DNA from: Rhizopus sp. PT2906
Lineage: Eukaryota > Mucoromycota > Mucoromycetes > Mucorales > Rhizopodaceae
Assembly: GCA_025529335.1 (NCBI GenBank)
Contig: JAMYHX010000108.1
Span: 37,401 to 101,400, forward strand
Direction: 5' to 3'
DNA: 64,000 nt
Shown in pieces: positions 11,885 through 22,505 of this stretch. Under the pieces are notes generated by a model. The model was not told where the DNA came from. It saw nothing but the letters and a program-made list of their open reading frames with translations, and made no database searches. Numbering within the stretch: position 1 is the stretch's first letter; each line of letters opens with the position of its first letter. The translations under genes were made by a program, and so were the position numbers.

Positions 11885-12960
11885 TTAAGCGCCCAAGATG
11901 GGGAATGCGCTATCATCAGACAAGTTGACAGAGATTTGATCTCCACGCTTTCCACGCTGAGTACCGCGGCTATGACGACCAGAAGCATTACGACCACCAG
12001 ATGGACGGTAACTTGGCTGATCAATTTCCAGATAGGATTTACCTTTCTTTGCTTTGCCTTTAGCTTTAGAACCAGCTTCGTCCTTTATACAACAAAAAGA
12101 AAAAGAAATTGAGCACATGAAGAAATAAGAAAACAAGAGAAAATTTATTCATCCGCTGTTATTTTACCTTGCCAACAAAGTAATTATCAGACTCTTTACG
12201 ATATGGAACCGCTTCTTTCAATTCGCTGTCAGCCACGCCTTCGTTAGGTTTACGTGGTTCAGGGAGAGTGGGAAAGTGACCAGATGACTTTCGTTCTTCA
12301 AGATACTGATCTAATGTCTTGGTATGATCCTCAGTCGTTTCATCCGCATTAAATCTACCAGTCTCCGGAGCATCTGGGTCCTTGGGATCTAATACGTCAT
12401 TTGCACTAAAATTTTTTCAATAAAAATCTTCGTAATCATGATGTTTTTTTTTCTTACCCTTGGAGTTCGGAGGTGCCAGCTTCACCCCAACCCATTGTTA
12501 CTTTCTTTTCATTATCACTTTTAAATGAAAATGAGTATTGATGGTTTATATATATATATATAAAGAACTTACTAGATGCCAGTACGACTGTGGCGGTCGT
12601 ATATCTTGTTTCTGCCTTCTTTCCAGATAGCCTGTTTTTCTCTCTTTTCACTATTAATAGCACCAATATTGGGCTGATTGGTATTTTCTTCAAGAGGTTG
12701 TTGTCCGACATCTTTTGAACGACCACCGCGTTGTTCTCTTCTTGAGGGAGGTGAGACTATAATACGTTAATAACCATGCATACGCGTATAAGTGTGGACC
12801 TACCAGCAGGAACTCGCTTTTGATTAATTCTGCGTTGTTCGCGACGAGTAGGTGGTTGATCTTTATCTTTCTTTTCTGCAGGTTTGAGGTTGCCTAATTT
12901 ATCAACTTCTCCTTCTTCATCTCCCAAAAGTGCAGCAAAACGATTAGGTGTAAACGACAT
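11885..12960 (-). CDS. Stm1/SERBP1-like ribosome-binding protein
   Basis: Five exons read leftward (12960-12804, 12756-12573, 12517-12458, 12405-12168, 12082-11885) give 278 aa. The start MSFTPNRFAALLGDE is typical of Stm1/HABP4/SERBP1 proteins, which bind the mRNA channel of idle 80S ribosomes and protect them. The HABP4-type core shows RREQRGGRSKDVGQQPLEE, KTLDQYLEERKS and LPEPRKPNEG. The C-terminus has several arginine- and glycine-rich stretches (RPSGGRNASGRHSRG), likely RNA-binding and good PRMT1 substrates; the PRMT1 gene is in this same window. All four introns keep phase. The family assignment rests on these motifs. Confidence 0.82.
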
Positions 12961-13563
12961 TTTTTTACGAGTGAAAAAAGGTGAGAAAAAGATAGCATGA
13001 TGCTCTATTTATATACAAAAATAAGCCACGTTTGCTCATGTGAGCGGGGTGAGGTAATAGCTAATGTTGTTTATGCAGATTGTCCTTTCTTTCTCTCTCT
13101 GCTGTCTTTTTTTTATCTTCTTTTTCCCCTTTCTCTCTCTTTATTATCTTATATTCAAGACTATTTGGAGACGTTTGATATGTATACTTCTTAATTTAAT
13201 GTAAACCATTGTCATACCCACACACACTCGCACACACATACACTCACACACAAGACGCGCGTTCCGTGTACCCACTGTATACCGTGTTTGGGTTTTAAAT
13301 TTTAAAATGGAGTCTATTGTCGTTGATTTACATCATATACCCTTAACATTGTTTCCCTTATTACTTTTTGGTGAAGGGGTTTGATAGATTACATCAGAAC
13401 TCAAAAAACTTGTCTTTAGTAAAAAATATCAACATGACACATGACTTAATACAACTCTCATTTAACACGTCGCACGTCCCTGTTTTTATAAACTTTTTTT
13501 TGTTGCGCGTATAAAGCGAAAATGAGCATTTCATTTATTGATATGTGTTCAATTGGAGAGCAT
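12961..13563. other. Intergenic with CA-rich microsatellite
   Basis: CT-rich leader of the Stm1-like gene, then a CA-rich simple repeat at about 13218-13253. A short forward frame at 12997-13194 is low complexity and is not called. Confidence 0.5.
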
Positions 13564-13749
13564 TTAGAGTCTGCAGCAAGACCAGCAAAAACCAATCATT
13601 CGTGCCCTTGGTTCAAAGCCTGCGGGGCATGCTGTTTTACGAGCAAAGCATGAGTTCCAGCAGGTAGATTTCTTTTTTTGAGCTTCAACGACGTTTGAAT
13701 TGAGCAAGAAGGTACCGACAGCGAAGAGGATGAGAACAGAAATCTTCAT
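13564..13749 (-). CDS. Small secreted cysteine-rich peptide
   Basis: A 61-aa frame starts at the ATG at 13749 with a clear signal peptide (MKISVLILFAVGTFLLNSN), a likely cleavage after VEA, and a basic mature part of about 40 aa. The mature part has six cysteines spaced C-x3-C-x6-C-x13-C-x2-C-C, enough for three disulphides. An in-frame ATG 15 codons upstream (13794) would give a longer hydrophobic start; the internal one makes the better signal peptide. Small, cationic, disulphide-rich secreted peptides are often antimicrobial or signalling molecules, but I recognise no family and assign no activity. It is single-exon and isolated, with about 600 bp of spacer on one side and 540 bp on the other. 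Confidence 0.6.
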   Translation of the reverse strand: MKISVLILFAVGTFLLNSNVVEAQKKKSTCWNSCFARKTACPAGFEPRARMIGFCWSCCRL

Positions 13750-14288
13750 AATAGGTGTAAAAAGTTGGAATGTAAAAACAAAAAGAAGCAACATAGCAAA
13801 TGAAGCATAAATAGAGACAAGGAAGAATGTTGCTTGCTTGGAATTTTAATTTTTAGTCTTTTGTGAAAGTAGAAGAGACAGGAGCAAGAAGAACAAGAGG
13901 TAGTGAAAAAGATGATGATATGCATGAGAATTAGACTAGAGTACTCAATACATCACCCTCATTTTAAGGTTGTACGTGACAGAGATCTATATTTATCCTT
14001 CTCTAAATAAACAAGAGACACTTTTGATTACAGATGGCTTCATCCTTTGCTTCTTCAAGCTCTTTTATTGAAGCAAAGAATGAGAAGACAATAACAATGT
14101 CAACTGCTTCAAAACCAACCTCCTGTCACGTGCACGCGGAAGCTAAAAAGGACGCTCAGAGCACCCTTCTCTTGATTTGACCGCAGACAGCCTCTGTGGC
14201 TTAGCTTTGTCTCGGTGTTTCACAAAAAAGGAACACTTCAAGGTGAGTCATAATTTTTTCCCTCTTCTTCTCTTTATCCCAACCAGCC
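13750..14288. other. Divergent intergenic region
   Basis: Spacer between the secreted peptide and TyrRS. The part near 14129-14288 has a CACGTG box and a CT-rich leader just before the TyrRS ATG. No gene is seen. Confidence 0.5.
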
Positions 14289-15543
14289 ATGTCTCTTACA
14301 CCCGAGCAAAAATACGAACTTATTACCCGCAACCTTCAAGAAGTCCTTGGAGCTGACGACATTAAAAAGATTCTTGCCGAGCGCGACTTGAAAATGTACT
14401 GGGGTACTGCTCCCACTGGCAGACCTCACATTGGTTACTTTGTGCCAATGACTAAAATCGCAGACTTTTTATCAGCTGGTGTTGAGGTAAAATACAGCAA
14501 AGAAAGGATATATAAAGCGAAAAGAAGTTAATAAGGATACCATACTCTAGATGACAATTCTTGTGGCCGATATTCACGCCTTTTTAGACAACATGAAAGC
14601 ACCTTTAGAACTTGTACAGCACCGTGCCAAATACTATGAACATATGATCAAGACCGTTCTTAAATCACTCGGTGTACCTATTGAAAAACTCAAGTTCGTT
14701 ATTGGTTCCAGCTACCAATTAAGCAAAGAATATACCATGGATAACTTTAGACTTTCTGCTCTGGTTACAGAACATGATGCCAAGAAGGCAGGTGCTGAAG
14801 TTGTCAAACAAGTAGCCTCTCCTCTCTTGTCTGGTCTCTTGTACCCAGGTATGCAGGCTCTTGATGAAGAGTACCTCAAGGTTGACGCTCAATTTGGTGG
14901 TGTTGATCAACGAAAGATTTTCGTAATGGCTGAAAAGTACTTGCCTCAACTCGGTTATAAGAAGCGTGCTCACTTGATGAATACAATGGTGCCTGGATTG
15001 ACCGGTTCCAAAATGTCTGCTTCCGATCCCGATTCCAAGATTGATTTCTTAGACAGTGCCAAAGATGTACAAAAGAAGATCAAAAAGGCATTTTGTGAGG
15101 AAGGCAACATTGTCGACAACGGTCTTTTAGCATTCATAAAAAATGTTTGGTTCCCCCTCAAGTCATTGAATGGAAACAAGCCTACATTTACTGCTATTCG
15201 CCCTGAACAATACGGTGGCAACATGGTCTTTGACAGTTACGAGGCTTTAGAAAAGGATTTTGCTGATAAGAAGGTGCATCCAGGAGATTTGAAGGCAGGT
15301 GTGATTGCTGCTATCAACGAATTATTAGACCCCGTGCGCAAGGCTTGGGAAGATCCTGAATCACAAAAGTTATTAGAATTAGCTTACCCTGCACCTAAGC
15401 CAGTAGAAAAAGTGAATCCAAAAAAGGAAAAGAAAGAAAAGAAAAAGGCAGAGAGAGCCGCTGCATTAGCAGCTAAGGCTGCTGCTGCTGCCGAAAATGG
15501 TGAAGCGCCTGCTGCACAAGAGGAAACCCCAAAACAAGAATAA
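14289..15543 (+). CDS. TYS1: Cytosolic tyrosyl-tRNA synthetase
   Basis: Two exons (14289-14486, 14551-15543) give 396 aa. The enzyme charges tRNA-Tyr and is a class I synthetase of the archaeal/eukaryotic type. The HIGH-like motif is HIGY at 47-50 inside WGTAPTGRPHIGYF; the KMSKS-like loop is KMSAS at 220-224. The tyrosine pocket stretch VDAQFGGVDQRKIFVMAEKY is intact. The C-terminal 45 residues are a Lys/Ala/Glu-rich tail (PKKEKKEKKKAERAAA) like the tRNA-binding tails of eukaryotic synthetases, with no EMAP domain. Exon 2 begins with an ATG codon that is internal methionine 67, so a predictor missing exon 1 would start there. It converges on the SNF2 gene, stops 65 bp apart. Confidence 0.93.
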
Positions 15544-15608
15544 ATAAACTTTATTCGACACATGAAACGATGTATATAATTTGTACAAATTGTGCCTTCT
15601 TTGGCTTT

Positions 15609-18600
15609 CTAATCACTAAAACGAACAGTCTTTCTCTTTTTTTCTGGTGGAGATGTGTCTTTACTCTTCGCTTTTTTGATCTCTTCCTGACCTTCAATAT
15701 CCACTATATCTGAACTGGGCTTTTCAATGTCTTCTTTTTTATCAGGTACGATACGTTTTCTTTCTGACGGCAAAAGGTAGATTGGGTGTAAAAGTGGAAT
15801 GGCGATATCATGCTCATGCTTGGGTCGCTGCGCAAATCTTGCATGGTTCAATATATGCTTCAACTTTGAATCCGTAAAGAAATCTTGAGAGTCTTCCTCT
15901 ACTTGCTCTCTTCGTTTCAGCAACTCATGTTCAATTGTGTTACGAATGACCAATGTCTCGACATACACGGGTCGTGTCTGTCCTATACGGTGCGCACGCT
16001 TGATGGCTTGTTGTTCCATGGCTGTTTGCCAGACGGGGCTGACAAAGAAGATGCGGGTGGCAGATGATAAGTCAATACCGTAAGCTGCCTTCCGCACAGG
16101 CATTATAATCACATTTGCATTTTCAGATGTATTGAACGTCATGATAATTTGTGACCTTTGAGAATTACTCTAAAAAAAGATAATTAGCTCCTTTTCGATT
16201 TTTTTTAAAAAAAAAAAAGACACTCTTTACCATTTTACTTTCATGATATATGAGGACTCTTATTTTTGCCAGATGCGTCAATAGCCAATAAATCTCAACC
16301 ATTTCATTGTGATGCTGTGCAAAGATGATGCATTTTTCCGTCGGTTGATATGTGATTACTTGGTTGACAAGATAATTTAGCTTGCTGCTAGTAGCACCTA
16401 GGATGCGGGCATCAGAGAGAGCATGGCGGGTATAAAATGTCCACGCCTCTTGACTCTCTGTTTGCTGCTCAGATTTATTAGGGTCTATTGTACGTAGTTG
16501 CGCTCCGTCATAGTAAAATAAGTGCTGCATGTCACTGGATTTCATTGAAGACAGCAGGTCAAGAATATCTATCAGCTTGTCTTCCTGCACCACACACGGT
16601 CCGTCCTCCCATGGTAGCGAGGATCCAATGTGTGTGTATGCTCCTGCACTGCCTTTCAGTAATCCCCAATGTTCCCTGAAGACATGCGGTAGACCTTGGA
16701 CGATCAGTGCAGGAAAGTGTGAAGTCATGATTTGCATAAACATCTCGCAACTGACAGCCTCATGCAAAATGGCTCTGATGCTTTTCAAATCTTCGTTTTC
16801 TTGACCATAATCTTCCTTACCTTGTTCGACATCATGGCACTTTTCCAGACAGTTATTGTATGCCGCTTCGATGAGGCCAGGAGAAACCGAGTGCCATAGA
16901 CAGCTCTGCCAAAGGTTATGCACGGTCTCTCTTAATGACTTGTAGTTCTTGGGAGAAAACAAATAATCAGGTCCTTCGCGTTTGGATAAGATTGCATTTA
17001 AAGCAATCATGGCAATTTGGCAGTTATGTGTCTGTAAAGGAGATTAATGATGGGGGTAACTGTAATTTAATTATGCTAATATACCAGCCATTGGTAGTAA
17101 TCAAAATCCAGAAACACAATCTCTTGATGTAAAGGTGGAAGCGAAACCTCTTTTTCAATATCCTGTCGTTGAGTACGTATCATTGTCCTTTCCAAGATGT
17201 CAATAAGCCGTCGCATGCCCCAAGGCTTTCTACTCAGGAAGGGTCTCGTCACCATTCGATGCCATAACTTTTTACTATTCTTAAAGGGCTCCATGCCAAG
17301 AGCCTGGCCAAAGAGTTTTCCTAATCGATCTAGATCGTCGGCTTCATTCAAGTTCTTACGCGATAATGTTGTGTCTGTGAGGTTGTGAGTGGGTGTACCG
17401 GTACATACCCATTTTGCATTACAAAAGAGTTTTCTAGATAGCTCAGCTAGCTTGTTCTCATTAGATAATCTATGGCCTTCGTCTAGCAAAAAAAGCGTTT
17501 TTCAATAAAAGAAATAGAGTAGTAACATGATCAATGTACCAACAATAACACGTTTCCAATGCACCTGCAACAAAGGAGAGACGTATTGTCTAGGGTATTC
17601 TGTTACTGCACATATACATGCTCTTTCTCTTGTGGACCCAATGTATGGGCACTGACAGACGGTGCCTATAGATAAACTAACATCAATATTTGAGCTGGGC
17701 AGAGTTTATTTGCTACCTACTATGAAAGTCAAGTCCACCTTGCTGATTCTCATGGGCGAATCTGCTTTGACTTATAATGACGAGATCAAAGTCAAGTAGT
17801 TCAAGAGGCGGCTTGATTACTTGTTTTAATTGATCATAGACGGTAAAATGAATTTTACCGTCTTGAATGTGTTTATAGATTTCACCTGTCCATTGATCAA
17901 TCAGGTTATCAGGAACTATTGTGCAAGAAAAAGTACTGGATTAGTTGTAAAATAACTCTCGGCTACAAAATATTACCTATAATAAGCGTCGCATTGGATA
18001 TGTAAACAACTAGTCTTGTAAACTGAGGCTCTCTTCTTCGCGATCTCTCAAAATTAAAATGAAGAGGAATGTCGACCCATTCATAATGTAAAGGATATAC
18101 CTGGAACCATTCGATGACATCTTCGGGTAATCGATCTGAGATGGCTTTCCAGTTGATGCCAGACAATAACATTTGTTCGGCTGCTATTGCCTTTAGTGTA
18201 TGTGGCTGATGCTCTTTCAGGTTAGTCTTGATGAAACAATCCGTATTAATTGATGAGAAAGGATAAAGTAGATCCTTGGTAGCCATGACAGCAGCCAAAC
18301 AAAGACATGTCTTTCCAGTACCCTAGTGTTTTTAATATGATGTATTGGTGCTTTCCTTTTATGTGTTTTCATTTTATGCTTTACTTACCATATCCTCACA
18401 AATGATTCCGCCAAATAGATCTGTCATTCTATCAGGCTTACTAGATAATGTTCCTGTATGTTGATTTAAATAGATACTTGATCCATCTATAGCTTTAAAT
18501 TGAATGATCTCCGGTTTATCTACTTGTTTGGGCACAAGTTCTCTCTCTAGCATTTTTTGGAGTGAATTCTAACCTTTTCATAAGTGGTGCTTTGTGTACA

Positions 18601-19101
18601 AGAATAAAAAGAACAAACCTTTTGATATTGATACAAAGTAGTCTTCATTCCAGGCAGATGTAGACTCAAGTTGTACAGGAAGTATGCAACATCATGATTG
18701 CTGCTCTGTGACAGCTGAGGGTCGATAGATGGTGAAGGTAAATGAAGAAATATGGACAGCAGGTTTGACTTGATAATGGGATCAAATACAGATATGAATG
18801 ACTCATCCGGTTGACTGTTTCTATTGATGAATGGTAATAGATTAAGTAGACGATTGATATTAGAAGACTGTAATGTTTGGTCAAGCACGAGTTGAATAAG
18901 GATAAAGCATAGGGATTGCTTAAATAGGCAACCCACTGTATTAATAACTCCTATACTTGCAAGTTTTGATATCAAGTTTAATTTTTGTTGATCTTGACTA
19001 TTAGCTCTCATCATTGATATGTCACATGCGTTCCCTGCTTCTGAGCTTGCAGGCGTAATGAGCTGAATGCCTACATAACCTAAGCGAATTGACATTTTCA
19101 T
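15609..19101 (-). CDS. SNF2-family ATPase, Rad5/16-like
   Basis: Eight exons read leftward (19101-18619, 18568-18389, 18322-17977, 17915-17721, 17665-17540, 17482-17085, 17031-16231, 16169-15609) give about 1029 aa. Visible helicase motifs are GTGKT at 222-226 (split from CEDM by an intron), DEGH at 444-447, TGTPTHN for motif III, and QQAIKRAHRIGQTRP near 896-910 for motif VI. DEGH places it near the Rad5/16 group, whose members use ATP-driven translocation on DNA in repair or protein removal. No RING finger is seen between the lobes; instead there is a 250-residue helical insert without spaced cysteines. The tail is acidic then basic (PPEKKRKTVRF, a likely nuclear signal). The first donor is GTTTGT, slightly weak. 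An alternative start is Met3 (19095). Confidence 0.82.
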
Positions 19102-19431
19102 TGGAAAAAAAAAAAAAAGGAAGAGGAAATTAAAATTTTCAATTTGCATAAAAATAATTTTGAAAGGCATATTTGTCCCAATGATTGTTGCCCTCCGTTC
19201 CAGGCTCCGATGAAGTGGCGAAGGCTCTTTTCACACCATGATAATAATAAATAATCACATTGACCACGTTTATCATGCTGACAACATTCAACCTCCTCTA
19301 TAAAATGCGTATTCGTCTTATTTTAATAATACTTTTTTCTTTTTAATGAAGAATCTGCTTTGCATCTCGTCGACTTAATAGCCTTTTGAATAAAGGCAGC
19401 AAACTAAACTTGATTGCCAAGCATTTGAGTT

Positions 19432-19491
19432 GCCTTGTGCAAATAAAATGGCATATTGTTGTTAAAGCGCTTGGAAAGTGTTCTTGATTAA
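19432..19491. repeat. Diverged 58-bp block, copy 1
   Basis: The sequence from ttgtgcaaataaaatgg to agtgttcttgattaa matches 22034-22093 at roughly 85 percent. In both places a reverse-strand splice donor-like GTAAGT lies a few tens of bases to the right. It may be a conserved intron part or a fragment of one element; I cannot tell which. Confidence 0.5.
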
Positions 19492-19529
19492 CTAGAAGAC
19501 TAATGAATAACGTATTTTTCATTTTATAC

Positions 19530-20301
19530 TTACCGAGGCGTTAAGGAATGCACTGCCGTTATGGACAGCGCATTGAATTCAGGAGCACCGTTAATCTTTT
19601 GAAGGTCTTTTGAAAGGAGGAGGGCTTTCATTGTTGTGTTTTGATTTGTAAAACAAAGATACCATATATATTTAATGCACTGTTCACATCGCGATTCCAA
19701 ACCGTACCACAAGATTCACACTTGAGGACAAAGTGTACTCTTCGCTTTGATCCAGTAATTGAGATATTATTTAATTGTTTGGATTTGCACTTGTTACATA
19801 TCTGACTCGTTAAATACTGGTCAACCGAAACAAATTCGGTCCCCCTCTTTGGATTGTTTGCATTTTCGTTTAATTTCTTCAGTAATTCGTTTTGTAGGTG
19901 CAGCTCGTTTTCCTTTCATACTTGAACAAAAAGAACCATTTTTGGACACAATGATTTGCTTCCGTTGAGAGTATAATGGGAGATCAGTAAGAGGTAGAGA
20001 TACATGTTTGCTTTTATTTAGGTTTTGATTTTTAGCGCCAACTGTACTTGATGTGCCATACTTTTTGCTGTTGTCAAAGAGTCTTTTAACAATTTCTTGA
20101 GTTCCTTTTTGCTTGTTGATATACGTTTTGAGCATTAATTGAATAAATTTGTTTGCGTTTGTGCAAACAAAGAAGAGAACCCGCGATCGACAGCTAATGG
20201 ACCCTTAATAAATGCCATATTGACTATATATCTTACATACCTTTCCCTTTATTTCGCTTTGCCTTTGGAGGCGGAGGATCATTGTCTTTCTTTCGCTTCA
20301 T
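19530..20301 (-). pseudogene. Fanzor (TnpB-like nuclease) pseudogene 1
   Basis: Read leftward, the locus starts with a small basic exon (20301-20241, MKRKKDNDPPPPKAKRNKGK, NLS-like) ending in a GTATGT donor. Next comes GPLAVDRGFSSLF near 20200, which fits RuvC-I with its Asp. Then follow NGSFCSSMKGKRAAPTKR and, after a one-base shift near 19845, SVDQYLTSQICNKC with CESCGTVWNRDVNSALNI (RuvC-III Asp and four zinc-ribbon cysteines) at about 19840-19670. The RuvC-II acid is Gln here (CAG, 19817-19819) where the family has Glu. At least two frameshifts and one stop break it, and the N-terminal lobe is missing. Fanzors are RNA-guided DNA nucleases descended from TnpB. The family is recognised from the zinc ribbon and RuvC-III. 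Confidence 0.78.
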
Positions 20302-20616
20302 ATTGAAGTAAAGAAAAGAAAAAAGAGAAAAGTAACTGCGGATAGCCTTGTCATGTTAAATTAACGATCAACAGCATTGTTTTTATAAATTAATCATATT
20401 TTTTTTTAATAATAAAATGGCTCTTGATTAAAAAAGCACTCCACTTTTGGCACACTGCACTTCTTATTGTGATCTTCAAAGTAGTTATCTTTATAAAAGT
20501 GATGGCGTAAGGATACTAAAATGGCACACGACGGTCATGAATCATCATCTAAACACCAGGAACAGTGATTGAAGAAGTAACAGTGAAGAAGGAAAAGAAG
20601 AAATACAAATCCAACG

Positions 20617-21216
20617 TCACCCACATGTTCCATGATGAAATATCAGTACGCAATTTGTACACACGTATGCAGCACGTGTCTGGTTGATACGCTGAAAGTG
20701 CTGCTCAAATCCAGTGTTTTGACAAAGATTGTTATTGCCTCTCAAGGTAAGAACGATGTCACGGTAGCCTCTATCACTATATTCGATTGGGATAACAGCA
20801 GCGATCTCCTCCATTATTGGAAGGTTGTGAGTGCGTCTATCGCTTCCTTCGATCAAACGCATTCTCATGGAAGGACTGATAACAATGTGCGGCACAATAG
20901 TTTCTGTTTGATCATTGTTACTGTCGTTTTCATGGCTGCTCAATATCTCATGTGCATGACGATATACACTTGCAAAGGGATTGCACTGAGAAAGCATAGC
21001 TGAAAGCTCCCTAATAATCTCAGGATCAAAGTTATTGCTTTTTGTTTGTCTTCTTTCAGCGGCACAGGAAGGGTCAAATATATATAGCTGAGCGTAGGAA
21101 GGCTCACTGCCTTCAACTAGAGTCAAGGGGCCATGACGATGGCAAAGCGCGCCATGGATCTGAAAGGCGTTTAATCTACCTCTATTGTTATTGTATTTTC
21201 CGACGTATTTTATGGC
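20617..21216 (-). pseudogene. Helitron Rep/helicase fragment
   Basis: A frame open from an acceptor-like TTAG at 21217-21220 down to 20617 encodes about 199 residues typical of the region upstream of the Rep domain in Helitron transposases: FQIHGALCHRHGPL, YAQLYIFDPS, NPFASVYRHAHEIL, RRTHNLPIMEEIAAVIP and YVCTNCVLIFHHGTCG. The frame stops at a TGA exactly where the family has Trp after GT(D)G. No Rep HUH motif or Pif1-like helicase follows, so the element is truncated and cannot move itself. No Helitron 3' hairpin-CTAG end was identified. It lies only about 300 bp from Fanzor pseudogene 1. Confidence 0.78.
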
Positions 21217-21326
21217 CTAATTCCAGTATATATATAGTGTTATTAGATTGATTAATAGAAATGAACTTCTTTTACTTACCTATTTTACATACTTTTGAGA
21301 AAGAAGAGAGAATGTAGCTGCTTTTA

Positions 21327-22505
21327 TCATGAAAAGACAAGCAGAGTCAAGTACTGCAGGTTCCAAAAGGAGTATAAGAAAAAGATTGACTAACTACTTT
21401 AGTCAATTATTTAATGACATTCATAGAATTTTTTTTTTGAAAGAGTAACAACCAGCAAACATCAGAACTTGTTCCTGATGATAGAAATAGAACAGTATAT
21501 TTTATAGATGCCGCTTTATCAGACAGCAGCTCCGTTGGTGATCCAACTATACGTATAATACTACCGGCATGACAGCCACCAACAGTGCTTCAATAAAAAA
21601 AATCGGCAAGACAAATGTGGACCTTGTCACTTTATGAGCTAGAAGTAATGATCACTGAGAAGGTTGAAATGAAGATAAGCAACAGTGACATAAGAAGTAT
21701 ATATGACTCCTGTCATGCGATGGCTATCAACGAAAGGTTGAAACCAAACGATCACCGGAGAATCTTGAATCTCTCCAGTCTATTTGACTGTGAGACGGAG
21801 TGTAGCATATCTTCCATATCGGCAAAATATGTTGCCTCCAATGCTATGCTCTCAGAAGGTGCTCGAAAAAACATTGTTTGTTTGAACACTGCAATTGAAA
21901 ATCGCATTTTCATAAAGTTAGATTGCAGCCCAGAAAGTTTAGAAGATTTGCGCCTGAATCATATAATTACGATAAAAATAACTTGAACAAAGGTAGCGAG
22001 TTGCATGCTCAATTCGCTGTGGTCTTCCCACGACCCTGTGCAAATCAAATGGTATGCTATTGTTAAAGTGCTTGGATAGTGTGTTGATTAATGAAAATTA
22101 TATATAAAAATGGTCTTGTTTACTTACCTATTGATCTATGTGTGTATTAGGGACAAGGCTTCAGCAGCAACATCGAATACGGACCCGACGAACAGCAAGA
22201 TACGCCTATATATCATTTTCTACACGAACATCAGTGGTAAACAATTAGAGGTTGGTAACGGAGAAATAAAGAGAAAATCAGCTTCAAAGAAAGTGGATGA
22301 GGCTCGTTTAGGAATGATAGGCGTCTGCAAGAGGCAACTGCACCTGATAATGAAGCACACAGGCACCACGGATAACTTTGTCACCTTTGGCGTGTTGATA
22401 CATGGTAATGTCAAACTAAAGGTGTGTGAAGCTATATATAAAAATATAATAACCTGTGAATTAGGGCTACGATACGAGTTTTTTGTAGTATCGTGCTTGG
22501 GGTGA
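21327..22505 (+). pseudogene. Expanded-family relic A
   Basis: Coding-like pieces on the plus strand: MKRQAESSTAGSKRSIRK at 21327, LVPDDRNRTVYFIDAALSD near 21450-21500, a 123-aa frame at 21615-21986, and a frame to 22505 with LEVGNGEIKRKSASKKVD and RLGMIGVCKRQLHLIMKHTG. The last part resembles the C-terminal half of a large hypothetical family that I recall from Mucoromycota genomes. A probable intron separates the last two pieces (acceptor near 22150). Stops and frameshifts break it. The GEIK motif after a strand-like stretch could be the ExK of a PD-(D/E)XK fold, but this is a guess. No activity is assigned. Confidence 0.5.
22034..22093. repeat. Diverged 58-bp block, copy 2
   Basis: Partner of 19432-19491. 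Here it lies inside the presumed intron of relic A. Confidence 0.5.

Noticed and set aside
13218..13253. CRISPR-like or tandem array
   Set aside because: Simple CA-rich microsatellite without unit spacers.
17560..17612. Possible intron in SNF2 exon 5
   Set aside because: GT and AG ends exist, but splicing would lose the frame, whereas reading through is open and leads into VHWKRVIVDEGH.
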